Source: Thiocapsa sp. (GTDB taxonomy: Bacteria > Pseudomonadota > Gammaproteobacteria > Chromatiales > Chromatiaceae). From it: 46,355 bases of DNA. This document shows, piece by piece, positions 30,536 through 39,779 of this stretch. The translations under genes were made by a program, and so were the position numbers. The notes under the pieces were generated by a model. The model saw only the letters and a list, made by a program, of their open reading frames with translations. It was not told where the DNA came from and ran no database searches. The stretch lies in contig NZ_JAABRP010000021.1 in NCBI RefSeq assembly GCF_011390875.1, forward strand, positions 1 through 46,355, in the 5' to 3' direction. Positions within the stretch are counted from its first letter, which is position 1, and each line of letters starts with the position of its first letter.

Positions 30536-31953
30536 CGGGTGTCCTTCAAGGTGTCCCGGATGTGCGCCTTCAGCGTATCGGCACCGGCATCGAGCTCGAG
30601 ACACCGCGTCGGCAAATCCATCAACCCTTGCAGCGCAAGGGGCAGCGGTGCATCACAGCCGATGGCCAAACGGATCGCCTCGTTGAATTTGGCTGGATGG
30701 GCCGTGGCGAGACAGATGACGTCGGCACCGGAACCCGCCGCCTTGACGCCGACCGCGGTATGCGGACAGAGGATGTACCCGCTGGCGGCGTAGGTCAGGC
30801 GAATCTGCTCGAGCGTCTCCTCATCGCTCACCGCGACGGCATCGAAATCGGCCCTGGCGCGGGCATGATGTGCCGCATCGACCTGCAGCTGGCCGGTCGC
30901 CTGCAACGTCTCGAGCAGCGCACGGACCTTCCCGGCATCCCCGTCGTGGAGGAAATAGAGGTAGCGCTCGAAGTTCGATGCGATCTGGATGTCCATGGCG
31001 GGGCTGAGGGTCTGATAGACCTCGCCGACGGCGTAGACGCCCGTATCGACGAACCGTGTCAGGATGTCGTTGCGATTGGTCCCGATGATCAGCCGATCGA
31101 TCGGGACTCCCATCCGCTTGGCGAGATAGCCCGCGAAGACATCGCCGAAGTTGCCGGTCGGCACCGCAAAGCTCACGCGCCGCTCGGGATCTCCGCCGCT
31201 GGCGCGCCCCCAAGCGAAGACGTAATAGACCATCTGGGCCAGGATCCGCGCCCAGTTGATCGAGTTGACCGCCCCCAGGCTAAATTCGGATTTGAACGGC
31301 AGGTCGTTGAAAAGCTCCTTGACGATGCGTTGAGCGTCGTCGAAGCTGCCGCGAACCGCGATGTTGTGGACGTTGGCATCGAGCACGCTCGTCATCTGGC
31401 GTTCTTGGATCGGCGAGATGCGGCCCTTGGGATGGAGCATGAAGATGCTGATCCGCGCCTTGCCGCGGACGCCGTAGATGGCCGCGGAGCCGGTATCCCC
31501 GGAGGTGGCGCCGCAGATGTTGAGCTCCCCTCCGTCGCGCGCCAGGAGATACTCGAAGAGATTGCCGAGGAATTGAAGCGCAACGTCCTTGAATGCCGCG
31601 GTCGGTCCGTGGAAGAGCTCGAGGATCCGCAGATCGCCCACATCGGCGATCGGCGTCACCTCGGGGTGCGTGAAGGTGGCGTAGGAGTACTCGATCAGCG
31701 CGCGCAGATCGGCTCGCGGGATGTCGTCCCCGACGAAGGGAGTCATCACCTCGAGGGCCAAATCCTGAAAGCGCAGGCCGGACCAGGCATGCAGGGTCGC
31801 CGCATCCAAGCGCGGCAGATCCGTCGGGACCAAAAGGCCTCCGTCGGTTGCCAAGCCCATCAAGACGGCCTCGGCAAAGCCGACCGAGGCAATCCCGCCG
31901 CGCGTGCTTGAATACCGCATATCGATCGAACCCGCTGCTGTGTGTTGTGACAT
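30532..31953 (-). CDS. thrC: Threonine synthase
   Basis: 473 residues. It converts O-phosphohomoserine to threonine with pyridoxal phosphate. The N-terminal block MRYSSTRGG, the PLP lysine in FHGPTAAFKDVALQFLGN (about residue 112), ATSGDTGSAAI and the phosphate-binding VPTGNFGDVFAGY match the longer, bacterial/yeast type of ThrC. The first ATG (31953) is used; the ATG at 31920 directly before the conserved RYSSTRGG is a real alternative, because the first 11 residues are not conserved and neither has a strong ribosome site. The stop overlaps the start of the citramalate synthase-like gene (ATGA), so the two are almost certainly co-translated. Confidence 0.93.
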   Translation of the reverse strand: MSQHTAAGSIDMRYSSTRGGIASVGFAEAVLMGLATDGGLLVPTDLPRLDAATLHAWSGLRFQDLALEVMTPFVGDDIPRADLRALIEYSYATFTHPEVTPIADVGDLRILELFHGPTAAFKDVALQFLGNLFEYLLARDGGELNICGATSGDTGSAAIYGVRGKARISIFMLHPKGRISPIQERQMTSVLDANVHNIAVRGSFDDAQRIVKELFNDLPFKSEFSLGAVNSINWARILAQMVYYVFAWGRASGGDPERRVSFAVPTGNFGDVFAGYLAKRMGVPIDRLIIGTNRNDILTRFVDTGVYAVGEVYQTLSPAMDIQIASNFERYLYFLHDGDAGKVRALLETLQATGQLQVDAAHHARARADFDAVAVSDEETLEQIRLTYAASGYILCPHTAVGVKAAGSGADVICLATAHPAKFNEAIRLAIGCDAPLPLALQGLMDLPTRCLELDAGADTLKAHIRDTLKDTR

Positions 31954-32398
31954 GATCGTGCTGCAGGGTAAGAAACACGGCGGCCGTTGGCAACCGAGAT
32001 TCCGTCCAAGCCCGTTGATTCATGACCGGCTGTTGCCGAAGGTCGTGCTTTACCGATACATTCGGTGCACCGGATGACTGCGCTGTCGTTGACAGCATGA
32101 CGTGGCGGGCCAGACAATGCCGGCGCCTCGACCGGAGATTCGGACGAGGCAAAAAATGGAAACTTGCCGGGCCGCGCCGCGGGGTGGGACCGGCTTCGCA
32201 ACTCGATTGAGAGCACGGGTTCGGGTTGCGCGACCGACTGATCGCTCGCTTTGATCCGCGCGGCGAGCCGTCGACAACAACAAGATCGACCGAGGGGGCA
32301 CAGGTCACGGCCGACGAGCCAGCCGTATGAAGGGTTCCGTCATCGCCCCGTCACCCCGACCCATAACACTCATCCGACACTACGGAGTGACACAACCT
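31954..32398. other. Divergent promoter region, thrC / acetate symporter operon
   Basis: About 445 bp separating thrC (left) from the DUF4212 gene (right). It should hold both promoters; TTGACAGCATGACG near 32091 contains a TTGACA but no fitting -10. No CRP-like TGTGA-N6-TCACA site, no hairpin with T-run and no convincing gene was seen. Confidence 0.4.
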
Positions 32399-32971
32399 AT
32401 GACACCTGGCAAACGGGCGGAATACTGGAGCGCGAATCTGCGTCTCCTGGCAATTCTGCTGACGATCTGGTTCGTCGTCTCCTTTGGCTTCGGCATCCTG
32501 TTGGTCGAGCCATTGAATACGATCATGCTCGGCGGCTACCCGCTCGGGTTCTGGTTCGCGCAACAGGGATCCATCTACATCTTCGTCGTGCTGATCTTCA
32601 TCTATGCCATCTCGATGAATAAGCTCGACAATAAATTCGATGTCGGCGAGGATTCGAGCAGCGGTACATCCTATGACTCCGGCAGTTACGACTCCCATTC
32701 CGAGCATGCGCACGCGCAACCGAGCAAGCACGCGCAGTACTGGAGCGAGAATTTGCGTCTCCTCGCCATCTTGCTCACGATCTGGTTCGTAGTGTCCTTT
32801 GGCTTCGGCATCCTGCTGGTCGAGCCCTTGAATGCCATCATGCTCGGCGGCTATCCGCTCGGTTTCTGGTTTGCTCAACAGGGATCCATCTACATCTTTG
32901 TCGTCTTGATCTTCGTCTATGCGACAGCGATGAACCGTCTGGACAAAAAATACGATTTCGGCGAGGAATAA
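32399..32971 (+). CDS. DUF4212 symporter small subunit, internally duplicated
   Basis: 190 residues from the ATG at 32399 (GGAG upstream). DUF4212 proteins are normally ~85-95 residues with two transmembrane helices and act as the small partner of sodium:solute symporters. Here the whole unit occurs twice: residues ~6-80 and ~107-182 are nearly identical (both contain NLRLLAILLTIWFVVSFGFG, LGGYPLGFWFAQQGSIYIFV and end MN(K/R)LD(N/K)K(F/Y)D). The copies are joined by a hydrophilic Ser/Tyr/Asp/His-rich linker (about 83-106). The predicted protein has four helices. An upstream in-frame ATG at 32327 adds non-conserved residues. The large subunit gene follows 13 nt downstream. The duplication is in frame and both copies look functional. 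Confidence 0.88.
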   Translation: MTPGKRAEYWSANLRLLAILLTIWFVVSFGFGILLVEPLNTIMLGGYPLGFWFAQQGSIYIFVVLIFIYAISMNKLDNKFDVGEDSSSGTSYDSGSYDSHSEHAHAQPSKHAQYWSENLRLLAILLTIWFVVSFGFGILLVEPLNAIMLGGYPLGFWFAQQGSIYIFVVLIFVYATAMNRLDKKYDFGEE

Positions 32972-32984
32972 GGGGCGCAACTCT

Positions 32985-34790
32985 ATGACATCACTTGAGC
33001 TTTGGACTTACAGCATTGTCGGCGTGACCTTCGCGCTGTACATCGGGATCGCGGTGTGGGCACGCGCGAAGACCACCGGGGATTTCTACGTTGCGGGCGG
33101 GGGTGTACACCCGGTCGCCAACGGCATGGCAACTGCCGCGGACTGGATGTCGGCCGCATCATTCATCTCAATGGCCGGCATGATCGCCTTCGGCGGTTAC
33201 GGCGGATCGGTATTTTTGATGGGTTGGACAGGCGGCTACGTGCTGCTGGCACTTCTCCTGGCCCCGTATCTGCGCAAGTTCGGCAAGTTCACGGTGCCCG
33301 AATTCATCGGTGACCGCTATTACTCGCAGACCGCGCGCGTGGTGGCCGTCATCTGCCTGATCTTGGCATCGGTCACCTACGTTATCGGTCAGATGACAGG
33401 TATCGGTGTGGCCTTCTCACGATTCCTGGGCGTGACCTACGAGATGGGTATCCTCGTCGGCATGGGCATCGTCGCCATCTACGCCATCACCGGCGGCATG
33501 AAGGGCATCACCTACACCCAGATCGCGCAGTATGTCGTGCTGATCTTCGCCTACACGGTCCCGGCAATCTTCATCTCGCTGAACCTCACCGGCAACCCGC
33601 TCCCGCAACTCGGCCTCGGCAGCGAATACGCTCGCGACGGTATCGCCAGTGGCGTGTCCTTGCTCGCAAAGCTCGACCAGGTGGTCACCGACCTCGGGTT
33701 CAAAGAGTACACGACGCAGGTCATGGGCAGCTCGCTCAACATGTTCGTCTACACCCTGTCGCTGATGATCGGTACGGCCGGACTCCCACACGTCATCATC
33801 CGCTTCTTCACGGTCCCGAAGGTGCGTGACGCTCGCTTCTCGGCCGGCTGGGCACTGGTCTTCATCGCGATCCTCTACACCACGGCACCGGCTGTCGGTG
33901 CCATGGCTCGCCTGAATTTGATGGATACCATCCAAATCGGTCCGGTCGGCAGCGAAACCGGAAACCTCGTCTACGACGAGCGTCCCGAATGGTTCAAGCG
34001 TTGGGAGACCACCGGTCTGCTCAAGTGGGAAGATAAGAACGGCGACGGTCGGATCCAGTACTACAGCGATCAGAACCCTGAGTTCGCCGCGAAGGCCGAA
34101 GGGTTCGGCTGGAAGGGCAACGAGATGGTCACGGTCAACAACGACATCATGGTGTTGGCCAACCCCGAGATTGCGAATCTACCCGCATGGGTCATCGCCT
34201 TGGTCGTTGCAGGCGGTCTCGCGGCGGCGCTCTCGACGGCGGCGGGTTTGCTGCTGGCGATCTCTTCCTCGATCTCTCATGACCTTCTCAAGGGCGTCTT
34301 CATGCCCAAGATCTCTGAGAAGCGCGAACTGATGGCGGGACGTTTGTCGATGATCGGTGCCATTATCCTGGCGGGCTATCTGGGCTTGAATCCGCCGGGT
34401 TTCGCGGCGGGAACGGTCGCAATCGCCTTCGGTCTCGCGGCCTCGTCAATCTTCCCGGCGCTGATGATGGGAATCTTCGCAAAGCGGATGAACTCGCTGG
34501 GGGCCGTTGCCGGCATGATCGGCGGCGTGACCATCACGCTGCTCTACGTGTTCCAGCACAAGGGCATCTTCTTCGTGAAGGGAACCGAGTTCCTGATGCC
34601 CGAGCTGGGCATGGGCGCAAATTGGTTCTTCGGGATCACGCCGGAAGCGTTCGGCGCCGTCGGCGCACTGTTCAACTTCCTCATCGCTGCGGTTGTCTTT
34701 AAATTCGCGGCACCGCCTCCGGAGCACATCCAGCACCTCGTCGAGGATGTGCGCATTCCGCGCGGCTCGGGAGTTGCGACCGGCCACTGA
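32985..34790 (+). CDS. Sodium:solute symporter, acetate/monocarboxylate type
   Basis: 601 residues, about thirteen transmembrane helices, SSS family. Signature regions: RAKTTGDFYVAGGGVHPVANG, MATAADWMSAASF, MLWTGG-like LMGWTGGYVLLALLLAP, and GLAAALSTAAGLLLAISSSISHD (the sodium-binding region). A soluble insertion of about 60 residues (PEWFKRWETTGLLKWEDKNG) is typical of the VC_2705-like subgroup that pairs with DUF4212. The substrate is probably acetate or another short monocarboxylate, because acs is encoded downstream; this is an inference. Two hairpins, the second a classical terminator, follow the stop codon, so the downstream genes likely have their own promoter. Confidence 0.9.
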   Translation: MTSLELWTYSIVGVTFALYIGIAVWARAKTTGDFYVAGGGVHPVANGMATAADWMSAASFISMAGMIAFGGYGGSVFLMGWTGGYVLLALLLAPYLRKFGKFTVPEFIGDRYYSQTARVVAVICLILASVTYVIGQMTGIGVAFSRFLGVTYEMGILVGMGIVAIYAITGGMKGITYTQIAQYVVLIFAYTVPAIFISLNLTGNPLPQLGLGSEYARDGIASGVSLLAKLDQVVTDLGFKEYTTQVMGSSLNMFVYTLSLMIGTAGLPHVIIRFFTVPKVRDARFSAGWALVFIAILYTTAPAVGAMARLNLMDTIQIGPVGSETGNLVYDERPEWFKRWETTGLLKWEDKNGDGRIQYYSDQNPEFAAKAEGFGWKGNEMVTVNNDIMVLANPEIANLPAWVIALVVAGGLAAALSTAAGLLLAISSSISHDLLKGVFMPKISEKRELMAGRLSMIGAIILAGYLGLNPPGFAAGTVAIAFGLAASSIFPALMMGIFAKRMNSLGAVAGMIGGVTITLLYVFQHKGIFFVKGTEFLMPELGMGANWFFGITPEAFGAVGALFNFLIAAVVFKFAAPPPEHIQHLVEDVRIPRGSGVATGH

Positions 34791-34845
34791 TCGAGGACCG
34801 AGGTACAGGCACTCGAAGCGTAATCACCGCCTGGACCTGATTGAA

Positions 34846-34871
34846 TGTCCCGAGGCGATGACCTCGGGACA
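34846..34871 (+). other. Hairpin between symporter gene and terminator
   Basis: TGTCCCGAGG pairs perfectly with CCTCGGGACA around a 6-nt loop, 55 bases after the symporter stop. There is no T-run directly after it. It may act together with the following terminator or stabilise the 3' end of the mRNA. Confidence 0.6.
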
Positions 34872-34886
34872 TCCTCGAGAGTTTTC

Positions 34887-34910
34887 AGCCCCGCTTCGGC
34901 GGGGCTTTTC
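34887..34910 (+). terminator. Rho-independent terminator after the symporter gene
   Basis: AGCCCCGC-TTCG-GCGGGGCT is a perfect 8-bp stem with a TTCG tetraloop, followed by TTTTC. This is the clearest intrinsic terminator in the window. Confidence 0.88.
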
Positions 34911-34969
34911 ATTGACGTCGCGCCTGCGAGCCCGGCCAAGCCGCCGAGACAGACCGAGGGTACCGTGCC

Positions 34970-36835
34970 ATGAACATCGAGCTGATCGAGATCCGAGACT
35001 TCCTGGCCAGTCACCCGCCTTTCGATCAACTGCCGCAGGACACGCTCGAACGTCTTCCCCAGCGCCTTTCGGTGCGCTATTTTCGCCGCGGCACACCCTT
35101 CCCGCCGGAAAACGCCGATCCGCCCTGCGTCTATCTCCTACGCCGCGGCGCGGTAGAGCTACGTGATTCCAACGGCGAGCTGGTCGGCAAGCTGGCCGAG
35201 GGCGATTTGTGCGACATGCCCTGTCGGCCGACACCCGAAGGTGGTCGATTTTTCGGCAATACCTCGGAAGACACCTTGGTCTACGCCCTCCCCTGCGCGG
35301 AGTTGGCGGATCTGCGCGAGCGGCACGCCGAATTCGCGGAGCATTTCGACCAATCCATCTCCAGTCGACTGCGCAAGGCGCTGGACATCATGGTGGACGC
35401 GCCGGCCGCCGGCACCGGCCTGATGACGGTGCAGATCGGTAACATGATCAACCGCACGCCGATTGTCGCAAGCCCGGAGACGAGCATTCGCGAGGCCGCG
35501 CAGGTGATGTCCGAGCACCGCGTCTCATCTCTGTTGATCATGGAAGGGGACCGGCTCGCCGGCATGATTACGGATCGAGACCTGCGCAGTCGCTGCGTCG
35601 CCGTCGGTCTGTCGACCGAACGACCGGTCCGCGAAATCATGACCGAGAAACTGCAGACTGCGCAGGTCGATACACTGGGTTTCCAGGCGCTGATCACCAT
35701 GACTCGCCTCAATGTGCATCATTTGCCGGTCTTGGACGGCGAGCGCGTCGCCGGCTTGATCTCGACGACCGACCTCACCCGCTTTCAAAGCGCGAACGCC
35801 GTGTATCTCGTCGGCGATATCCACCGCGCGACATCGATTGAAACCCTGGTTCAAATCAGCGCCAAGATCCCCGAGCTTCAGGTCCACCTCGTCAACGGGG
35901 GAGCGACCGCAAACCACGTCGGGCAGGCCATCAGTGCCGTCACCGACGCGATCACGCAGCGCCTGATCGCGCTTGCCGAGGCGGACCTCGGCAGCGCGCC
36001 TGTCCCCTACGCCTGGATCGTCGGGGGCTCGCAGGCGCGCCGCGAGCAGTCCTCGCACTCGGATCAAGACAACGCGCTCCTGATCGCGGACCACGCCAAA
36101 CCGGACGATGACGCCTACTTCGCGGCACTCGCCAAGATCGTGAACGACGGTCTCGATGCCTGCGGTTTCGTCTATTGTCCGGGCGATGTCATGGCATCGA
36201 ACCCGAAATGGCGCCAACCCCTTCGGATCTGGCACAAATATTTCACCAATTGGATCCTCAAGCCCGAGCCCATGTCACTGATGCTCGCAAACGTCTTTTT
36301 CGACCTGCGTGCCGTGCATGACCCGGACAATCTCTTCCCCGAGCTACAGGAGCGCGTCCTCGAGCGCTCCAAGGCGAATCGGATCTTCGTCGCCTACATG
36401 GTCGCGAATGCGCTCAAGTATCGACCACCGCTGGGATTCTTCCGCAACATCGTGCTGATCCAGGGCGGCGACCACGACCACACCTTCGACATCAAGCACA
36501 AGGGCATCGTGCCCATCGTCGACTTGGCGCGCATCTACGCACTCTCGGGCGGACTGCCCGAGACCAACACCATCGAGCGCCTGAGCTCCGCGGCGGAGTA
36601 CGGAACCTTGAGTAAAGACGGAGCAGCCAACCTGACCGACGCCATCGAGCTGGTCGGAACCCTGCGGATGCGTCATCAGGCCAATCAGCTCGCTCACGGC
36701 AAGAAGGCGGATAACTTCCTGTCTCCGGACGAGCTCTCTGCGCTGGAGCGCGGACATCTCAAGGACGCCTTTCTCCTGATCAACACCATGCAGGAGTCTC
36801 TCGGACAGCGCTACCAAGCGGGTCGCTTCGCGTAG
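34970..36835 (+). CDS. cNMP-binding / CBS / DUF294 nucleotidyltransferase-like regulator
   Basis: 621 residues with four parts in order: a cyclic-nucleotide-binding-like beta barrel (about 25-125), two CBS motifs (about 155-275; IREAAQVMSEHRVSSLLIM, LNVHHLPVLDGERVAGLIS), a DUF294 nucleotidyltransferase-like domain (about 310-450; IVGGSQARREQSSHSDQDNALL keeps the GG...R...DxD pattern) and a DUF294 C-terminal substrate-binding helical domain. The architecture resembles GlnD-like signal transducers. In many gammaproteobacteria it lies between the acetate-type symporter and acs, where it may modulate acetate use; adenylate or energy sensing through the CBS pair is plausible but unproven. The exonuclease gene begins eight bases after its stop. 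Confidence 0.88.
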   Translation: MNIELIEIRDFLASHPPFDQLPQDTLERLPQRLSVRYFRRGTPFPPENADPPCVYLLRRGAVELRDSNGELVGKLAEGDLCDMPCRPTPEGGRFFGNTSEDTLVYALPCAELADLRERHAEFAEHFDQSISSRLRKALDIMVDAPAAGTGLMTVQIGNMINRTPIVASPETSIREAAQVMSEHRVSSLLIMEGDRLAGMITDRDLRSRCVAVGLSTERPVREIMTEKLQTAQVDTLGFQALITMTRLNVHHLPVLDGERVAGLISTTDLTRFQSANAVYLVGDIHRATSIETLVQISAKIPELQVHLVNGGATANHVGQAISAVTDAITQRLIALAEADLGSAPVPYAWIVGGSQARREQSSHSDQDNALLIADHAKPDDDAYFAALAKIVNDGLDACGFVYCPGDVMASNPKWRQPLRIWHKYFTNWILKPEPMSLMLANVFFDLRAVHDPDNLFPELQERVLERSKANRIFVAYMVANALKYRPPLGFFRNIVLIQGGDHDHTFDIKHKGIVPIVDLARIYALSGGLPETNTIERLSSAAEYGTLSKDGAANLTDAIELVGTLRMRHQANQLAHGKKADNFLSPDELSALERGHLKDAFLLINTMQESLGQRYQAGRFA

Positions 36836-36843
36836 GCCGGCCG

Positions 36844-37521
36844 ATGTCGCGACTGCTTGATTGGCGCCGCCGCTGGCAATTGCGCCGGACCCCGCCGGGT
36901 CCCTTGCGCTCCTATCTGGATCATCCGTTTCCGCTGGCGAAAACGGACTACCGGGAGGTGGACTATCTCGCCATCGATCTGGAAACGACCGGTTTGGACC
37001 TCGCCAACGATCTGATCCTGAGTGTTGGATATGTCGCAGTCAAAGGCACCTCCATCGACCTGTCGAGCGCCCGCCATCGTGTCGTGCGGATCGATCGATC
37101 CATCCCCGAGGCGACGGCGATCATCCATCAGATCACGGACGACGAGTCCGCCGAAGGCAGCGAGCTCGCCGACGTCATCGAGGAGCTTCTCGAGGTGCTG
37201 GCGGGTAAGGTGATGATCGCCCATCACGCACGGATCGAGCGCGGCTTTCTGACCAATGCCTGCAAGCGGCTCTGGAAGCAAGGGCTTTTAATGCCTGTCG
37301 TGGATACCCAAACGCTGGCCTACCGAACCTTCGAGCGCCGCCAGACCCCGTTCAAGGCGTCCGATCTGCGTCTGCACGCACTCGGCGATCGTTACAATCT
37401 GCCACGTTACAGCGCACACAATGCACTGAGCGATGCCCTGGCCTCGGCCGAGCTGTTCCTCGCCCAAGCCGCCTATCGGGACAACGGCAACGGACTGCCG
37501 CTGCGCGACTTCTTATGCTGA
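36844..37521 (+). CDS. DEDDh 3'-5' exonuclease (DNA polymerase III epsilon-like)
   Basis: 225 residues. Exo I is YLAIDLETTGLDL (about 41-53), exo II around IAHHARIERGFL, and exo III HNALSDALASAELFL with the DEDDh histidine. The N-terminal 35 residues (LLDWRRRWQLRRTPPGPLRS) are a basic extension found in the symporter-associated group of these proteins. It is a single-domain exonuclease without polymerase-binding regions. Its biological role in the acetate cluster is unknown: the gene order symporter-DUF294-exonuclease-acs is conserved in several gammaproteobacteria as I remember it, which suggests a nucleotide or RNA rather than DNA-repair function. It is closely spaced (8 nt) behind the DUF294 gene and so probably co-transcribed. 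Confidence 0.88.
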   Translation: MSRLLDWRRRWQLRRTPPGPLRSYLDHPFPLAKTDYREVDYLAIDLETTGLDLANDLILSVGYVAVKGTSIDLSSARHRVVRIDRSIPEATAIIHQITDDESAEGSELADVIEELLEVLAGKVMIAHHARIERGFLTNACKRLWKQGLLMPVVDTQTLAYRTFERRQTPFKASDLRLHALGDRYNLPRYSAHNALSDALASAELFLAQAAYRDNGNGLPLRDFLC

Positions 37522-37673
37522 GACTCGGCCCTCCCCGGGTAGGCACCGGCATATCCCGGCTGGCTGCGCCCTATTGGAGCGTTTACTATTAGGCGTTCGC
37601 TCGCGCCGGTACCGAAGAAAGCCCGCAGTGCACCGGCGCAGATCACTCCACCAAGTCCGAGGAGACAACAACC

Positions 37674-39620
37674 ATGTCGGAAGAGAAGGTCTACCAGGTT
37701 CCCGCGGCCATCGCCGCGAAGGCCCACGTCAATGCCGAGCAGTACGCCGCCATGTACAAGCGGTCCATCGACGACCCGCAGGGCTTCTGGGCCGAGCAGG
37801 CCGAGACGTTCCTGACCTGGTCCAAGAAATGGGACTCTGTCATGGACTACAGCTACCAGGCAGAAGACCTGCACATCAAATGGTTCCAAGGCGGGAAGCT
37901 GAATGTCTCCTTCAACTGCTTGGATCGTCATCTCGAGACCCGCGGCGATCAGGTCGCCATCATTTGGGAGGCCGACAACCCGGCTGAGGATCGCAAGCTC
38001 ACCTACCGCGAGCTCCATGCCGAGGTCTGCAAGCTCTCGAACGTGCTGAAATCACGTGGGGTGCGCAAGGGCGACCGGGTCTGCATCTATCTGCCGATGA
38101 TCCCCGAAGCGGCGGTGGCAATGCTGGCCTGCACGCGCGTCGGAGCAACCCACTCCATCGTCTTCGGCGGTTTCTCGCCCGACTCGCTGCGCGATCGCGT
38201 GCTCGACTCCGAGTGCCGCCTGGTCATCACATCAGACGAAAGCGTACGCGGCGGGCGTCACATCCCGCTCAAGAAGAATGCCGACACCGCGCTGCAGGAA
38301 TGTCCCAACGTCGATACCGTCGTGGTCGTGCGCCGTACCGGCGGCACGGTGGAGTGGACCGAAGGTCGCGACATCTGGTACGACGAGGCCCTCGCCGGCG
38401 CATCCACGGATTGCCCGCCGGAGGAGATGGACGCCGAGGATCCGTTGTTCATCCTCTACACGTCCGGCTCTACCGGTAAGCCAAAGGGTGTCCTTCACAC
38501 CACGGGTGGCTATCTCGTCTTCGCCGCCATGACCCACAAGTACACCTTCGACTACCAGGACGGCGAGGTGTATTGGTGCACCGCCGACGTCGGCTGGGTC
38601 ACCGGTCACACCTATATCGTCTATGGCCCGCTGGCCAACGGCGCGACCTCGCTGATGTTCGAGGGCATTCCGAACTATCCGGACATGTCCCGCTTCTGGG
38701 ACGTGATCGACAAGCACCAGGTCAATATCTTCTACACCGCCCCGACCGCCATCCGTTCCTTGATGCGTGCGGGGGAGGAGCCCGTGAAGAAGACCTCGCG
38801 CAAGTCGCTGCGGATCCTCGGCTCGGTCGGCGAGCCGATCAATCCCGAGGCATGGGAGTGGTACCACCGGGTCGTCGGCGACGAGCGTTGCCCGATCGTG
38901 GATACCTGGTGGCAGACCGAGACGGGCGGCCACCTGATCACCCCGCTGCCGGGCGCGACCGCGCTCAAGCCGGGCTCGGCCACTCTGCCCTTCTTCGGAG
39001 TCGTGCCGGCGCTCGTGGATCCGGCCGAGGGCACCCTGATCGAGGGTCCGGGCGAGGGCGCGCTGGTCATCAGTCAGCCGTGGCCGGCGCAGATGCGCAG
39101 CGTCTACGGCGACCACGCGCGTTTCATCGACACCTACTTCAAGCAGTATCCGGGCTACTACTTCACGGGTGACGGCGCACGTCGCGACGCCGACGGCTAC
39201 TACTGGATCACCGGGCGCATCGACGACGTGTTGAACGTCTCCGGGCATCGCCTCGGCACCGCGGAGATCGAGTCGGCGTTGGTGCTGCATCCACACGTCG
39301 CCGAGGCGGCCGTGGTCGGTTACCCGCACGATCTGAAGGGTCAGGGCATCTATGCCTACGTCACGCCGATGGCCGGTGTCGACCCGACCGACGACCTGAA
39401 GAAAGAGCTGGTCGCAATGGTGCGCGGGGAGATCGGCCCGATCGCCATCGTCGATATCATCCAATGGGCGCCAAGCCTGCCGAAGACCCGTTCGGGCAAG
39501 ATCATGCGCCGGATTCTACGCAAGATCGCCGCCAACGAGATCGATTCGCTCGGCGATACTTCCACGCTTGCCGATCCCACCGTGGTGAATGATCTGATCG
39601 AGAATCGCGCCAATCAATAG
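37674..39620 (+). CDS. acs: Acetyl-CoA synthetase
   Basis: 648 residues, full length for Acs. It activates acetate to acetyl-CoA through acetyl-AMP in the cytoplasm. Motifs: A3 [18 protein letters not shown] (about residue 260), [51 protein letters not shown], and the C-terminal [15 protein letters not shown] whose lysine is the usual acetylation site for control by Pat/CobB enzymes. GAGGAG precedes the ATG at good distance. About 150 bp separates it from the exonuclease gene, so it may have its own promoter. Together with the symporter upstream it gives the cell acetate uptake and assimilation, a common trait of purple sulfur bacteria grown photomixotrophically. Confidence 0.96.
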   Translation: MSEEKVYQVPAAIAAKAHVNAEQYAAMYKRSIDDPQGFWAEQAETFLTWSKKWDSVMDYSYQAEDLHIKWFQGGKLNVSFNCLDRHLETRGDQVAIIWEADNPAEDRKLTYRELHAEVCKLSNVLKSRGVRKGDRVCIYLPMIPEAAVAMLACTRVGATHSIVFGGFSPDSLRDRVLDSECRLVITSDESVRGGRHIPLKKNADTALQECPNVDTVVVVRRTGGTVEWTEGRDIWYDEALAGASTDCPPEEMDAEDPLFILYTSGSTGKPKGVLHTTGGYLVFAAMTHKYTFDYQDGEVYWCTADVGWVTGHTYIVYGPLANGATSLMFEGIPNYPDMSRFWDVIDKHQVNIFYTAPTAIRSLMRAGEEPVKKTSRKSLRILGSVGEPINPEAWEWYHRVVGDERCPIVDTWWQTETGGHLITPLPGATALKPGSATLPFFGVVPALVDPAEGTLIEGPGEGALVISQPWPAQMRSVYGDHARFIDTYFKQYPGYYFTGDGARRDADGYYWITGRIDDVLNVSGHRLGTAEIESALVLHPHVAEAAVVGYPHDLKGQGIYAYVTPMAGVDPTDDLKKELVAMVRGEIGPIAIVDIIQWAPSLPKTRSGKIMRRILRKIAANEIDSLGDTSTLADPTVVNDLIENRANQ

Positions 39621-39779
39621 TGCGAAGGGGTCGGTCGTGTGCCGGCAACGGCACGGGCGACCGACCAAACGAAGAGGTCCGCCGGCGGCGGACCGCAGGG
39701 TACACGTGAGCCTCGCACTCGTTATGCAAGAGGGCGAGGCCTGCGTTTGCCGTGCACCGAACGCGAATTCATCATCCCT

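Noticed and set aside
38232-39464. Long minus-strand frame of 410 codons opposite acs
   Set aside because: Pure antisense of acetyl-CoA synthetase; no motif or start signal.
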